Shown here piece by piece: positions 1 through 10,600 of a DNA stretch of 64,000 bases. The DNA is from Chrysaora quinquecirrha. Lineage: Eukaryota > Cnidaria > Scyphozoa > Semaeostomeae > Pelagiidae. The DNA lies in NCBI GenBank assembly GCA_014526335.1, contig JACTAT010000029.1, forward strand, positions 1,727,372 through 1,791,371, given 5' to 3'. The notes under the pieces were generated by a model. The model was not told where the DNA came from. It worked only from the letters and a program-made list of their open reading frames with translations, and did no database searches. Position 1 is the stretch's first letter. Every line of letters starts with the position of its first letter. A program made the translations under genes and the position numbers.

Positions 1-227
1 ACTTTTAAGACACTATGTCCCTTCAGGCATGCTCTAAGAATGAAAGCTTTGATTTTAATATGATGGCTCTAATATAAGATCATTTTTACACTGTTGTGGA
101 TAAATTATACACGTCTTAGGGTCTGAATTAAAACTAAACGAAAATCGTGCTTTGTATGCTAAGTAGATGCTTTGAAAGACTGAAGAAGGTACAATATCTT
201 TAACAAGTATATAGGACAACCCTCGCG

Positions 228-415
228 TTATTGTACGGAATTACTTTCATATGGTTTTGTATTTTGTTTCAGTTTTTCCCGTTCACTTTTGTTTTTCCTG
301 TCAATTAACTTCTGGATAGTCAATGTTTTGTTGTAATACAGTGTCTCTTGATGATCTATAATTGGTTGCGTAAAATGAGTATCAGCACCTTCCGGAATAT
401 CTCCCAGTTCTATTT
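228..415 (-). CDS. Gene F exon 4: terminal exon
   Basis: It is entered in phase 1 after ttttttgcag and encodes a charged 61-residue tail (start IELGDIPEGADTHF, end KPYESNSVQ) and a TAA stop at 230-228. An ATTAAA on the same strand at 59-54 could be the poly(A) signal. Confidence 0.7.
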
Positions 416-3400
416 CTGCAAAAAATGAAAGGAATATTGGCTACAAGATTCAGGTTTTTTTATAATAGCAGCTTAAGCTATCAACACTGCATCTGTGTTA
501 ATTTAATTGTTTACAGTGCTACAAAGTGGATTGTACCAGACATTAGGGACCGGTCATTATTTATAACTTGGGTAGGGGGCCGAGGAGAAAGTGTTCTGCT
601 GTTGCAAATAATTACTCAACCAATCGTTAGAATTTCATTTTCTCTACGCCACCACTCAACGGGGTAAAATAATAACTCTACCCTCAAACCTTTTCTGTAA
701 TAAAAGGTGCAATTGATTCTTTCAAAGCCAGAAGCACGGGTTTTTTCTGTCTCCTTAATACCTGTGGTTCTAACCTTTGGAATTTCAAAAAGATTTGTGC
801 TCCGTAGATTGTGGTCTAGGGTTTTAGGTGAAAATAGTCTTTCATGAAAACAGGATAAAGGTTGTTCATGGTTTTGAATACATCTAAAGCAAGGTCAAGG
901 AGCCTTATCTCGGTTTACATGCAGCAAGACAAACAGAAATTTCAGCATCAGTATAACTTGAATGGCTTTGAATTGAATGTGAATAGGCATTCGAAAAGAG
1001 AGTAAAATTGTTAATCCGAATTTTCATTTGAAGAAAAGGTATCGCGAGTTAAAATCTTACGCATTTCCATTGCGCCTTCCGGGTCTCCATCGCTTACTTC
1101 AGCTGGTATATGAACATTCCATTCTTGGGGTCTTCCATCAAGACTGTATAACTGACGAATTACTGTACCTTGTGGGTTATGGAAATAACAATATACCTGG
1201 AAAAAAATTAAATAACACTTAATGTTGAAATTCTCTAGTCAATACTTTATTCACTTCATTAATATTGCTTGCAATATTTGCGAGCATGTTGTGCGCAGTC
1301 TGCTGAAACGCAGTGCGGATGGGCTCTGTTTTACTTTTTTGCTTCGGAAATTCATAGTTCTGAATAACAAATACTGTGTATAAAAAAAGTTCCATAGCGA
1401 AAAAAGTCACAGTAAAAGGAGTTGCTACAAAATTTCTTTACCAACATCAAAGCAAATATATTTACGCGGGAGTCCAAATAAGAGCAGGGGGTTGCAAATT
1501 TTTCAAAAATTAGCTTGCTTCGAGGCGGCAACTAAGCACCTAAGAGTATACATCTTATTTATAACACTGCAGAACATTTAACATATTTGTTCAATCACAT
1601 CCTGTTGCTTTAAATCATAAACTTATAATTAATTCCTATCAAAAAAATTAATTCCTATTCAGATCAATAGCGTAACTTCTTGTATTCCATATAGTCTTTA
1701 TAAATTGACCTTTCCTTTAACCCTAATCCTAACGGGGGTGGGGCCTCAAGCTTTTCTTGAAACTGTTTTGTTATGTGATGGATGTAATCTTCCAAACCAG
1801 GCTGACTTTAAGCCTATATGTATAAGCTACAATGTGATGCAAAAAAATTCCCAAAATAATAACATTGGGTCACGTGACATTGCCTTTTATGGAAAGCGGT
1901 CATGACAAAACCACATGTAAATGCCAATTTCTACCAGTAAATCTTATCAGAAATGACTGAATCTTTGCAATGTAAGAGAAAATAGTTACTAGCAACAAAA
2001 TTTAAAGAAATTCCCGGATTTCTATTGATATTAATGAAGGTCGATTTTTGACCGACGTTGATAGCATGTTTTGATTTTGATGTCACAATGACGTCATAAT
2101 GGAAGTGGGAGACGCCCAATTTACCAACCTTACTCCTAATACATTGGCCAATGCCTGTACCAAGTTTGATTGCTCTAGCTCTACTGGACAGCAATTTATG
2201 GAGGGGGGGAAACCATCCCCCCCGGCTGTGTTAGATCAAAAAAAGCCCGGTAGGATTAGGGTTAAACAGGAGATTCAAAAATATAGATTCATGATTGAAC
2301 GTTTCGATCTTATGATCTTCTTCAGCAAACTTTTCTTTAAATGTATACCATAGATAACATATGAAAGGAAAATTCTATTTGGTTAGTAGAAATACCTACA
2401 CATCTGTAGACACTTTTGAGTCTATTATTTTTAAATCTAAGAGAAGCTAGCCTTATCCTGGTATTTGGTCTCCCTGTGAATCCCAAAAGAGATAAAAACG
2501 ATCTAGTCTTATACCAAGCCTATATACAATATGAATCAATTATCATGTTCATTATGTTCTTTTTTCCAAACCATCTCTCTGCAAATTTTGGGGATGTTAT
2601 GAACTATCCTACAGTACTTCCTTTTTTAATACTACCTTTGATACTTTGCCATCAATGACTATGTTGTAGTATCCACTTGGAGAATTCTTGTCTTTTTCAT
2701 AAATGTCTTGACATTTCGATGCTGGACCATCGTCCCTGTTGACAAGAACTTTAAAGTGATAACACAGTGGCAGACAATGTGGAATGACTATGCATCGAAA
2801 AGCATTCACAATATCAAGTTCTTCGATAAAGGGGCGCAGAGTATTATTATACTTAAATTTGTTATGTATCAATATGCATTTTCCATATCCGACAAACGGC
2901 TCACGTCCTCTTAAACATAAGAAACAAAGTAAAGATTAAGTGTTAAGTAAGCTTGGTTTGACAGGCTGTGAAGGCTTTTTCAACCGTCGAACTCAATTAG
3001 CAAAAAATTTTGGAAAATTTGCCCTTTTACAGTGGTTAATTCAAAACGCTTAACTTGCTAACCAATTGTTTTACTTGATTTAGAGACGAACCCGTAATCC
3101 CGAATTGCAAGATCAAAAGCTCAATTTCCTGCTTAATAAGACCTGCTACTTTGACCGACTAATGAGATGGTTTGCATGCAAGATAAGGGATAAGGCGAAG
3201 TCTTCTCATTTCAGTTTTGAGGTACTCAGTTTCATTGTTCAAGATAAGATTTCACTACAGAAATTTAAGTGAATACAGAAGAAGTGTTGTAGCTATTAGC
3301 AAGATTAATAATGTTTCTAAATCAGTCTGATACAGTTGGAAGCCCAAAAGCCTAAGCAAACATGGAAAATGATTTTCAATTAATTACTTTTCTCTGCTTT

Positions 3401-4303
3401 AGTAATTGAGAAGACAAGCTATTGCATATGACAATTGGTATTCCAGAACACAGATATATAGAGATAAGCTATATCATCATGTGGATAAAATTTTTCATAT
3501 GGCAAAATATGTTCATATTGCAGTCGATGTAGCTAAGCATAAAAAATAACTTGAACACGTTTGGTCTGTCAGCTAATTTAACGTATGCGAATTACCTTAA
3601 GTTTGCAAAAACAAGTGGATATGTTGCATATATATTCTCATCATTCTTTTATATAATTGCTTTAATAAAGAAGCAACCAATAATATTTCAAAAAATCTAG
3701 GTTGGCGTTTGAGGTTGCTTAATTTCATGCGGCGTCTCGAGAATGGTATTTAGCTCCAGGGGTTGGGGGACTTAGTATATTTTGCAGACGACATGTGCGC
3801 TCCTTTCCCGGTATGGAGTTCGCCTCTTTCTTCTTGCGTTGGGTGTTGAAAAAGGCAATTTGCTAAAGCCTGTTGTCAAAGGAATTGTTAGAGTGGGCTG
3901 GTACTTCAACGGTGCGCAGTGTATTTTGAACGCTTTTGACTATATTTTGTGCCGAATTTTTTCGAAGCCCGGCATCATTGGGAAGAGAAAGTTCTAAACA
4001 ATTTTTTCTTACATTGCATATCCTCGTACTGATCAAAGTCAAGGATACCCCAAGAATTTTGCTCCTCGCTGTACTTAATAAGAATAGTCGCTGAAATGTG
4101 TAAACAAGATTCTTCAAAAAAATTCAATAAAAGTTGCATGCTTCTATAAAAGAATTGACTCTGATAATTTCTTACTCATCATTCCGGTTTGTCCATTTGA
4201 ACTCAGCTTGTTTATCTTGTGATTGTGGAAAAGCTGATAGCTGAATGAGGTTAATCGTGATAGCTGCTATACCAAAATAGAATAAATTTGCTAATTTAAG
4301 CAT
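228..4303 (-). CDS. Gene F: small secreted fibrinogen-stub protein (4 exons)
   Basis: Unrecognised family. The exons are 4303-4176, 2735-2636, 1196-1061 and 415-228, with phases 2, 0 and 1 that agree exactly and give 183 residues plus stop. Residues 1-21 (MLKLANLFYFGIAAITINLI, then Q) form a signal peptide. A short linker follows, then the fibrinogen-like start (ASKCQDIYEKDKNSPSGYYN ... VYC), then an acidic and finally a charged Lys/Glu tail ending ESNSVQ. The tail contains two NKT/NKS sequons. The start was chosen because it is the only ATG that gives a hydrophobic leader, and a 3' splice site (ctatacag) lies 10 nt upstream. It is the shortest member of the cluster and has no frame break. 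Secretion is inferred; the function is unknown. The intron assignments rest on splice consensus and phase, not transcripts. Confidence 0.72.
1061..1196 (-). CDS. Gene F exon 3: second Cys of the stub and acidic linker
   Basis: It begins VYCYFHNPQGTVIRQLYSLD directly after a ccag acceptor in phase 0 and ends in phase 1 at a GTAAGA donor. An earlier in-frame donor (GTAAGC at 1097-1092) exists, but only the later one agrees in phase with exon 4. Confidence 0.7.
1471..1549. repeat. Dispersed repeat copy (pairs with 25588-25668)
   Basis: About 80 bases running from a shared ctccaaataagagc-like start to a shared caccta/agagta end match 25588-25668 in the same orientation with several mismatches. 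It lies in gene F intron 3. The family is not recognised; related 'aataagcg' fragments also occur near 25310 and 44515. Confidence 0.45.
2636..2735 (-). CDS. Gene F exon 2: fibrinogen-like stub
   Basis: This 100-nt exon, phase 2 to 0, reads DDGPASKCQDIYEKDKNSPS then GYYNIVIDGKVSK. In fibrinogen-related domains this is the first strand/loop region, whose Cys pairs with the Cys of the following V-Y-C. It has the same length as the equivalent exon in gene C. The frame stays open upstream to a second phase-2 acceptor at 2909, so a 174-nt longer version of the exon is possible. Confidence 0.75.
4176..4303 (-). CDS. Gene F exon 1: signal peptide exon
   Basis: It encodes MLKLANLFYFGIAAITINLI followed by a Gln/Lys linker ending NRND plus two bases (phase 2). 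The donor is GTAAGA. The 3' splice site just upstream (ends at 4314) implies a 5' leader exon. Confidence 0.72.
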
Positions 4304-4385
4304 TTCTTTAAAACTGTATAGAGGATAATAACGACGTTTTTCTGTACGATATGCGCTTAGTGGAGGCCAGCTCCACTACACTTAC

Positions 4386-4400
4386 GCTAGCCTCTGGTTC
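4386..4400 (-). other. Possible 5' leader exon of gene F
   Basis: Fifteen bases sit between a strong acceptor (ctatttttcttttag) and a strong donor (GTAAGT at 4385-4380). The intron from there to the acceptor before the gene F ATG would be about 70 bp. It could be an internal or terminal untranslated exon; the transcription start was not found. Confidence 0.4.
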
Positions 4401-7400
4401 CTAAAAGAAAAATAGTGTAAATATACCATACCAAAAACCTAATTAAACCTAAACATAAATACGGCGAAAACCCACACGTACAAACCTTCATTGATCAAGA
4501 ACCTACAGCTTGATGCTATGTATTATTTACCCAATAAATAAGAAATGTTTTAGCCTCATATTCAGAGGTTTCAATACAAGGTGTCGGAAAACTCACTGGG
4601 GTTTAAATACAAAATCTATTTAAGATAACGTCTTTCATGGTCTTCAAAACATTGCATTCAAACCAGTTGTAGGCAGGGTGTGCTGAAGCTGTTTAGCTAA
4701 CCTTGAATCAACCTTTGTTTTTCGGCAATTACTTCGGATCCTCTTTGAGAGCCTGCACTCTGATATGGCACACACCTCATTATGTTAAAATCTAATAAAA
4801 ACTTTTCTTATGCATTTTAACTAAATATCCATGACCTGCACTAAACCAAGTCAAACTTATAGGCCTACACAATAAGCCCTAAATGATTTTACTAAACCTC
4901 ATTAAAACTTTTATTACAACCTTTACTTAGTGATTTTATTTTAGCTGCGCTCAAATGTCAAAAAAAGGAGCCTACAAAAATGATTCTATATTGTGGCATC
5001 CACAAATGACAGCAATAAGATTAATGTTTATCTGATGCAATTCAACTTGCAGCTGCTACTTGAATAAAAAATGATGTAGACTGCCAAATGTTTGCAACCC
5101 TGTGTTTTTCATCAAGTCAATGTTCTTGGCTTCAGTACGCAGGTTTGACCAGCTTACATTGCAATTGAAGTAGCTCTGAATATTTCGTGATATTTGTTGG
5201 CGAAAATTCATGTTTGATATGACAACCGGTTGAGCAGTAACAATAAATACGAAGAGTCATAGAAAAGTCTAAGTTTCAATCTCAGCTTTTATTCTTACCT
5301 TGTCAAATACTATATTTGCCAGTTATATGCCAAGATAATGTTAATGTCTCAAGTATTGTCCATTTTATCTCTATTCTACTGGCCTTGAACAATCGTAAAT
5401 TTTATCACAAATGCGCGTGGTTATCTTCCTGAGTAACAATACACGTGCATTCACATCTCCGAATCTGTTGATCCAGTGAATCGGACCCGTTGAACATCAA
5501 TTGATTGTTACTGGTTAATCAACCGATGAATTCTATTTATTGAAATAATATGGCACTTGCTTACCACAGGCAAGGAAGTCTGTGATCGTCTACGGCGCAT
5601 CAATGGCAAAAATAAAACAAGCAGAATTAAAACTTGAAATATAATTCTGACCGTCTATAATCAAGAAAGCAAAACCGATGGCACAATCAGTGACTTATAT
5701 ACTGATTTAAATGCTATTAAAAGGTTTATATATTATCGCTTGAAGGTTTATAAATTATCGCTTGAATACTTTAATGGCATGAATAAACACATTGGCTCAA
5801 ATTTTCGCCATCGTAGAATGAGAACAACAGAGTAAACAATAATATTCTATAATGTCGGAAAGAGGCAAGCGAATAACAATATAAAGAAATACATAGAGTC
5901 ATTGCTTGAGGCGTATGTCTTTTGTTCCAGTTTTTGCTTAAAGATCTAAAAACGCAAACTCGATAACAGCTGCAAACATTGAAATAAAATCGTTTAAGCA
6001 AAGGAATCATAAAACATGGGACATAGGAGAGGACTGGCTGGATAACCCAGAGAAAAATAGAGCAAGGAATCCTTTTTCAATAATTGGCAGTTGGCAGATC
6101 GAAATCGTTTTTCAGTTAAGCGTTTGTTATCTGTCCCCATAACAACCAAAAGCCGGCTCTGTACAGACATGAGGGTTACTTTCTGACTTGGACTACTCAA
6201 TCAATTCTTTTCGTCTTCCACTGATCCCCAAAGTTGATAATACCGATATCGATACCAATACCAATACCAATACTGATACCGAGACAAAACAAATTCAGCA
6301 TCATTTTGTAATTAATGCATTTCAATTCAATCCACATCTGGGATTAAATTCCGGCATAGTCAATTGATTTATAGGTCTCGTTCTTGCGTTTAAAACGAAA
6401 TATTTAACTATGCCCAAAGACGTTTCCGTCTTTATTGCAATTTGAAATGTCGATACTAAAAGTCAAGCTTGTTTTGTTTGTTCATCTCCAAGCTGAAAAT
6501 ATAATGAACAATATACCTCGATGAGGATGATTCGTCAATTTGGAATAAAAACATGTTTAGATTGTACAAGATGCGTCCTATTTCTGTCCATGGGTATCCA
6601 AAATCTCCAGATAAATATATTAAAGAAACCGAGGAAACAATCGATGTCTGAGCTATAATTTCGTGTCTTTAAAGACTTTTAGTTCTATGCATCCAGCAAT
6701 TCAACCAAAAAGCAATATTTGCGGCCCATCTATTACATTTATATAGCCGTGACCTCTTGTACACTTATAGAGTTTATTGCTTGTAGATTCTTTTGCCAAG
6801 GAGGAGTGTAGCTACTCACTTTGCTCAAATTATTAATGCGAAAGTCTTCAATAAATTAGCACGAATTTCTTGAATGACATTTAAAGATACAAACGACCTG
6901 GGCAATAAACTGAACATTTCACAAAAGACGCGACGTAACCTTGTACCTGTTCATGTTCATGTTTTTGTTCATGTTCAGTGCCAAGCTGCAAGTATTTTGG
7001 AGTGAAATTCGATATTTTCAATTGACTAAAATTGAAAAGGTTGCCGCCAATTATAAATATGCACATGCATATAGGATAAATGTTCTGTGCTTGTAGTGTT
7101 ATATGTATTTGTGCCAACCTTATATAGCAATTCATTTTAATTTTCGATGATGTTCAGTGAAATGTTCAGTTCATTTTCCACAGATTTTCAAATTTAGAAA
7201 TCATGTTTTGTGAGGTGGGTTATCGATATTATATCTATATCTCGTTAAGACCACCTGACAGTCGATGCCAATGACAACAGCGCAAATTGCAAATATTTAG
7301 ATTTAGAGAAAAACGAAACGATAATGATAATTTGCAAAAATATATTAAATGTAATAGAAGCCTAATTTTAATTTGTGATTATAATTTCAACAGAATAGCC

Positions 7401-7519
7401 ATTTAAGATAAGAAAATGTTAAGATTTATGCATTTCACTTTGGCAGATTGATCAAACTTGTTAGATACGACTAAGGAATAAGAAATCAACACACATATTT
7501 TTGATAGATATTATAACTA
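4401..7519. other. Intergenic region between genes F and C
   Basis: No gene is supported here. A - strand open stretch at 7135-6947 has a His/Glu repeat (TEHEQKHEHEQ) followed by a GT donor, but no partner exon was found. Short open frames around 5771-6200 show no family resemblance. Confidence 0.4.
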
Positions 7520-7525
7520 TTTATT
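7520..7525 (-). terminator. Poly(A) signal of gene C
   Basis: AATAAA on the - strand lies about 80 nt downstream of the gene C stop codon at 7605. Confidence 0.5.
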
Positions 7526-7604
7526 GAAAGGTTATAACAATGAAAACAATCAATGCTGTTGGAAATCGTCTTGTCTCTTGTTATATGCTGATAAGTTATG
7601 TTGT

Positions 7605-7652
7605 TCAATCATTTTTGTTTCGATTTGTGCTTCTGCTCATATCGCAAAAGAT
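7605..7652 (-). CDS. Gene C exon 8: terminal IFCDM exon
   Basis: A 48-nt exon after atttttag encodes IFCDMSRSTNRNKND and a TGA. The motif I-F-C-D-M corresponds to V-Y-C-D-M in full fibrinogen-like domains; here the protein stops 10 residues later, so only the first disulfide loop can form. Confidence 0.68.
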   Translation of the reverse strand: MFCDMSRSTNRNKND

Positions 7653-10600
7653 CTAAAAATGAAAACAAATTGTAATTTAGCTTTTTACAAAAAATAATTT
7701 TATAAAAATATTCACTTCTAACATACAATTATGAATTATGAATTATGAATTATGAATTATGAATGGCTAATCAAAGATATTTGTCAAAGACCGTTCTTAC
7801 GAAGTTTTTATGTTTCAAACCCAAATCGAGTGTAGCAGGAAAAATATTGGTTTTTGTGAACACTGTTTGCAAACCTGAAGTTCAAAAAGTTTGGCTGGAT
7901 GCTACTTTGCGACAAACATTAGAGCTGATAGTAACAAGCAAAAACTGGTGATGGCAGCAGATTCAAGGACACTCATTTAAGAAATTTATTTATTCAATTC
8001 TGAATAGCACTTAACGATAAATCCTTGTCTTGCACTTTACAATTTATCTATCAAAACGTTGCCGCTAATTTATTCCTTTAACCACCATATCAAATTTAAA
8101 GACAAGCAAGAGAGTTCTTCGTTTGCTCAAGGGATAATCTGGCCAAAAGGTTAAAATAAATTTGAGTCCTGAGTTATCTGAGTTCTAGTTATCGCTTTCA
8201 CAACCGTAAGTAGTTGTTTATATAAAGACAGCTGAAACTGTGATTCATTACCTATCTTTTGAAAAGTCTGAGAAGAAATTCTCGTTCAATAAGATTGCAG
8301 CATTTATTTTTGGTGCATTTCTGGGGCTTATTTTGATTTGAAACAACTGTGAAACCGAAGGATAAAGTGACGTGAAGCCGATATTTGAACTGAAGTACGA
8401 AATGATGAATGTGCTGCTGTTCAGATGCTGATCAGAGAACTTGAATTTTGAAACAGTAGGAATTGACCAATTTCGATCATCCTAGACAATATTTTCAGTT
8501 AGAGGGAATTGTTGTTGTTAGCTTTGATTTTGTGAGTAGTAACTGTGGCTTCTGCAACAAGTATAGAAAAGTCGGCCATTAAGTCTTGTGATATTAAAAA
8601 TAGTCCAAATATAATAAAATATATTCAGTAGCTGTAGGTGTTATGAAAACACAATTGTTAGAAAACACATGTTTAAAGAAATATGCTCATAAATCAGGCT
8701 TAATCTAAGTCTTTAGTAAAAGTCACTTAATGTAAAAGTTGTATTAGCTCGCTACTTTACGTCCAAATTTATATTGTCCATCAATTAAAATGGTCATTTG
8801 ATCTTCAATCCTGATAAATTTTTGAGCTGACATTTTCGTGAGCATACTTGTTTTTAGACTGTTTTAATAAATAACCATTTTTAAGCGTGAAACCATGTTA
8901 CTGTCAAGTTAGTTATTGTTAATGTGTACCTGTTGTACTCCGTCTCTTGTCATTACCCAGTAATAGCCACTTCTAGCTGAAGGATTGTCATTGATAATTC
9001 TATTACAGGAACTTGACGGGTTATCACGCCTAAAAATGGTTATCTGTCATTTACAAGTGACTAAAATGTATCAATATTTTTCTTAAAATTTTCATTAAAT
9101 GCTTTAAAGATTTATTGAAATTGCGTAGCACAAGATCTTCAGGTGATGAACTGTTATTAGTAATAGTAAAGTCCAGATTAGCAACGGCTAGTGATCGTGC
9201 TTTTATAAATGTTGCCCCCTACCTTTGGCACAGACTCCCCAATTCGGTTACAGCGGCTAACACAGCTGAAACTTTTAAATCTCGTTTGAAGACCTATCTT
9301 TTTTTAACAGTACTTATTGTGAATTGTTTAACTTGGATTTTTAATGAAATCGTAAACTTTTGTATTTAATATATTTTAACTAGTCTGTGCTTTGAACTGT
9401 GATGCGCCTATGAGCCCTGTGGATATATGGCGTAATATAAATCGCTATTTTTCACTTTGAAATTGAATTGTTTTCCCAGTTTCTGATATTGAAGTAACCG
9501 TCACAGTTTAATTGTGCTTAATGATACAAGATAAATTAATTAATAGATGCATTTCCCTTCAGTTCTTGAGAGATTCGTATACGAGTAAATCCCAACAAAA
9601 TGGTCTAGGCAAAACTTTGATTTTCTCGTGAGCTCAAAGCTGACTCTAGTTGCCTGGTTTAATGTATGACAAGTTCGACGTTTTACTTCATCTCGCCGAG
9701 TTAAATGGCTGGGGGGGGGGGGTTGCAAAGTCAATTTGAGCGTTGTGCTTGCTGTGTTCATACAGTATACTTAAATTCATGTTCATTATTCTAAAAAGGT
9801 TATTGATTAGCCTCGAAGATTTCACTCGTTTGGGAAAGGTCATTTTTATTTACTTTAAAAGTCAGACATTCCGTTTCGTAGTTCACATAATATCAGCTTT
9901 AGAAAATTTCCCAATTGTTTACATTTATTTAAATTTTCTTCACATGCTTCAAAGAAACCGTAAATTTGTCTCAAAATGAGGACTTTTCCTCTGATTTCAT
10001 TCTTCTGCATATTTTAGCACTGCTGTGCTGTGCTCGAAAATGGATGATTTTGTTGAAGAGGTTCTAGTTGTTCAGGCACGCTCAATTACAATGTAGTTTC
10101 GACATCAAACACAGGGAAAATCGCGCTACCACGAAAATTTGCTTTTAGTTAAGTTGGAAGATGCAATTTAGGGCATCTCTGTAATAAACTTGGTCGATCT
10201 TCTATGATTAAAAGAAAACCTCCATGTTTTAAAAAGGGTGCCAGGGTTTTTCTTAAATTCTTTTGGCAATTTTGGTCACTTAAGATTGAACAGGGCTTTT
10301 GGATTACTGAAACTATTTTATCATCTGTCAAACCAAATAAACGCAACGAAAGGCTAGCTAGTATTTTTTCTTGACAGATTTTTTAATATAATTGCAGCGT
10401 ATTCATCAAAACATAGACATAGAGAGGCTGGTGCAAGGCAAGCTTTGAGATTACAATGATGATGATGAAAGACGATGCAGAAAGATGATGAAGATTAAAA
10501 AAATGTAATGAAAGCAGGAAGCTACAATTTTCGCGTCTCAGGCAGCGAAAAATATTTTGGTATACAAAATTGGATAGAAATAAGTGGGTTAGGTTAATTT

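Noticed and set aside
2961..3040. GCEGFFNRRTQL on the + strand, like a nuclear receptor P-box
   Set aside because: The essential CEGCKGFF spacing is wrong, the second zinc finger is absent and a stop follows shortly; probably chance.
4013..4068. Exon EEQNSWGILDFDQYEDMQ between gene F exons 1 and 2
   Set aside because: It would exit in phase 1, but the stub exon needs phase 2; exon 1 joins the stub directly with perfect phase.
9976..10017. New + strand gene starting MRTFPLI
   Set aside because: It stops after 13 codons and is part of a rearranged copy of the gene C start.
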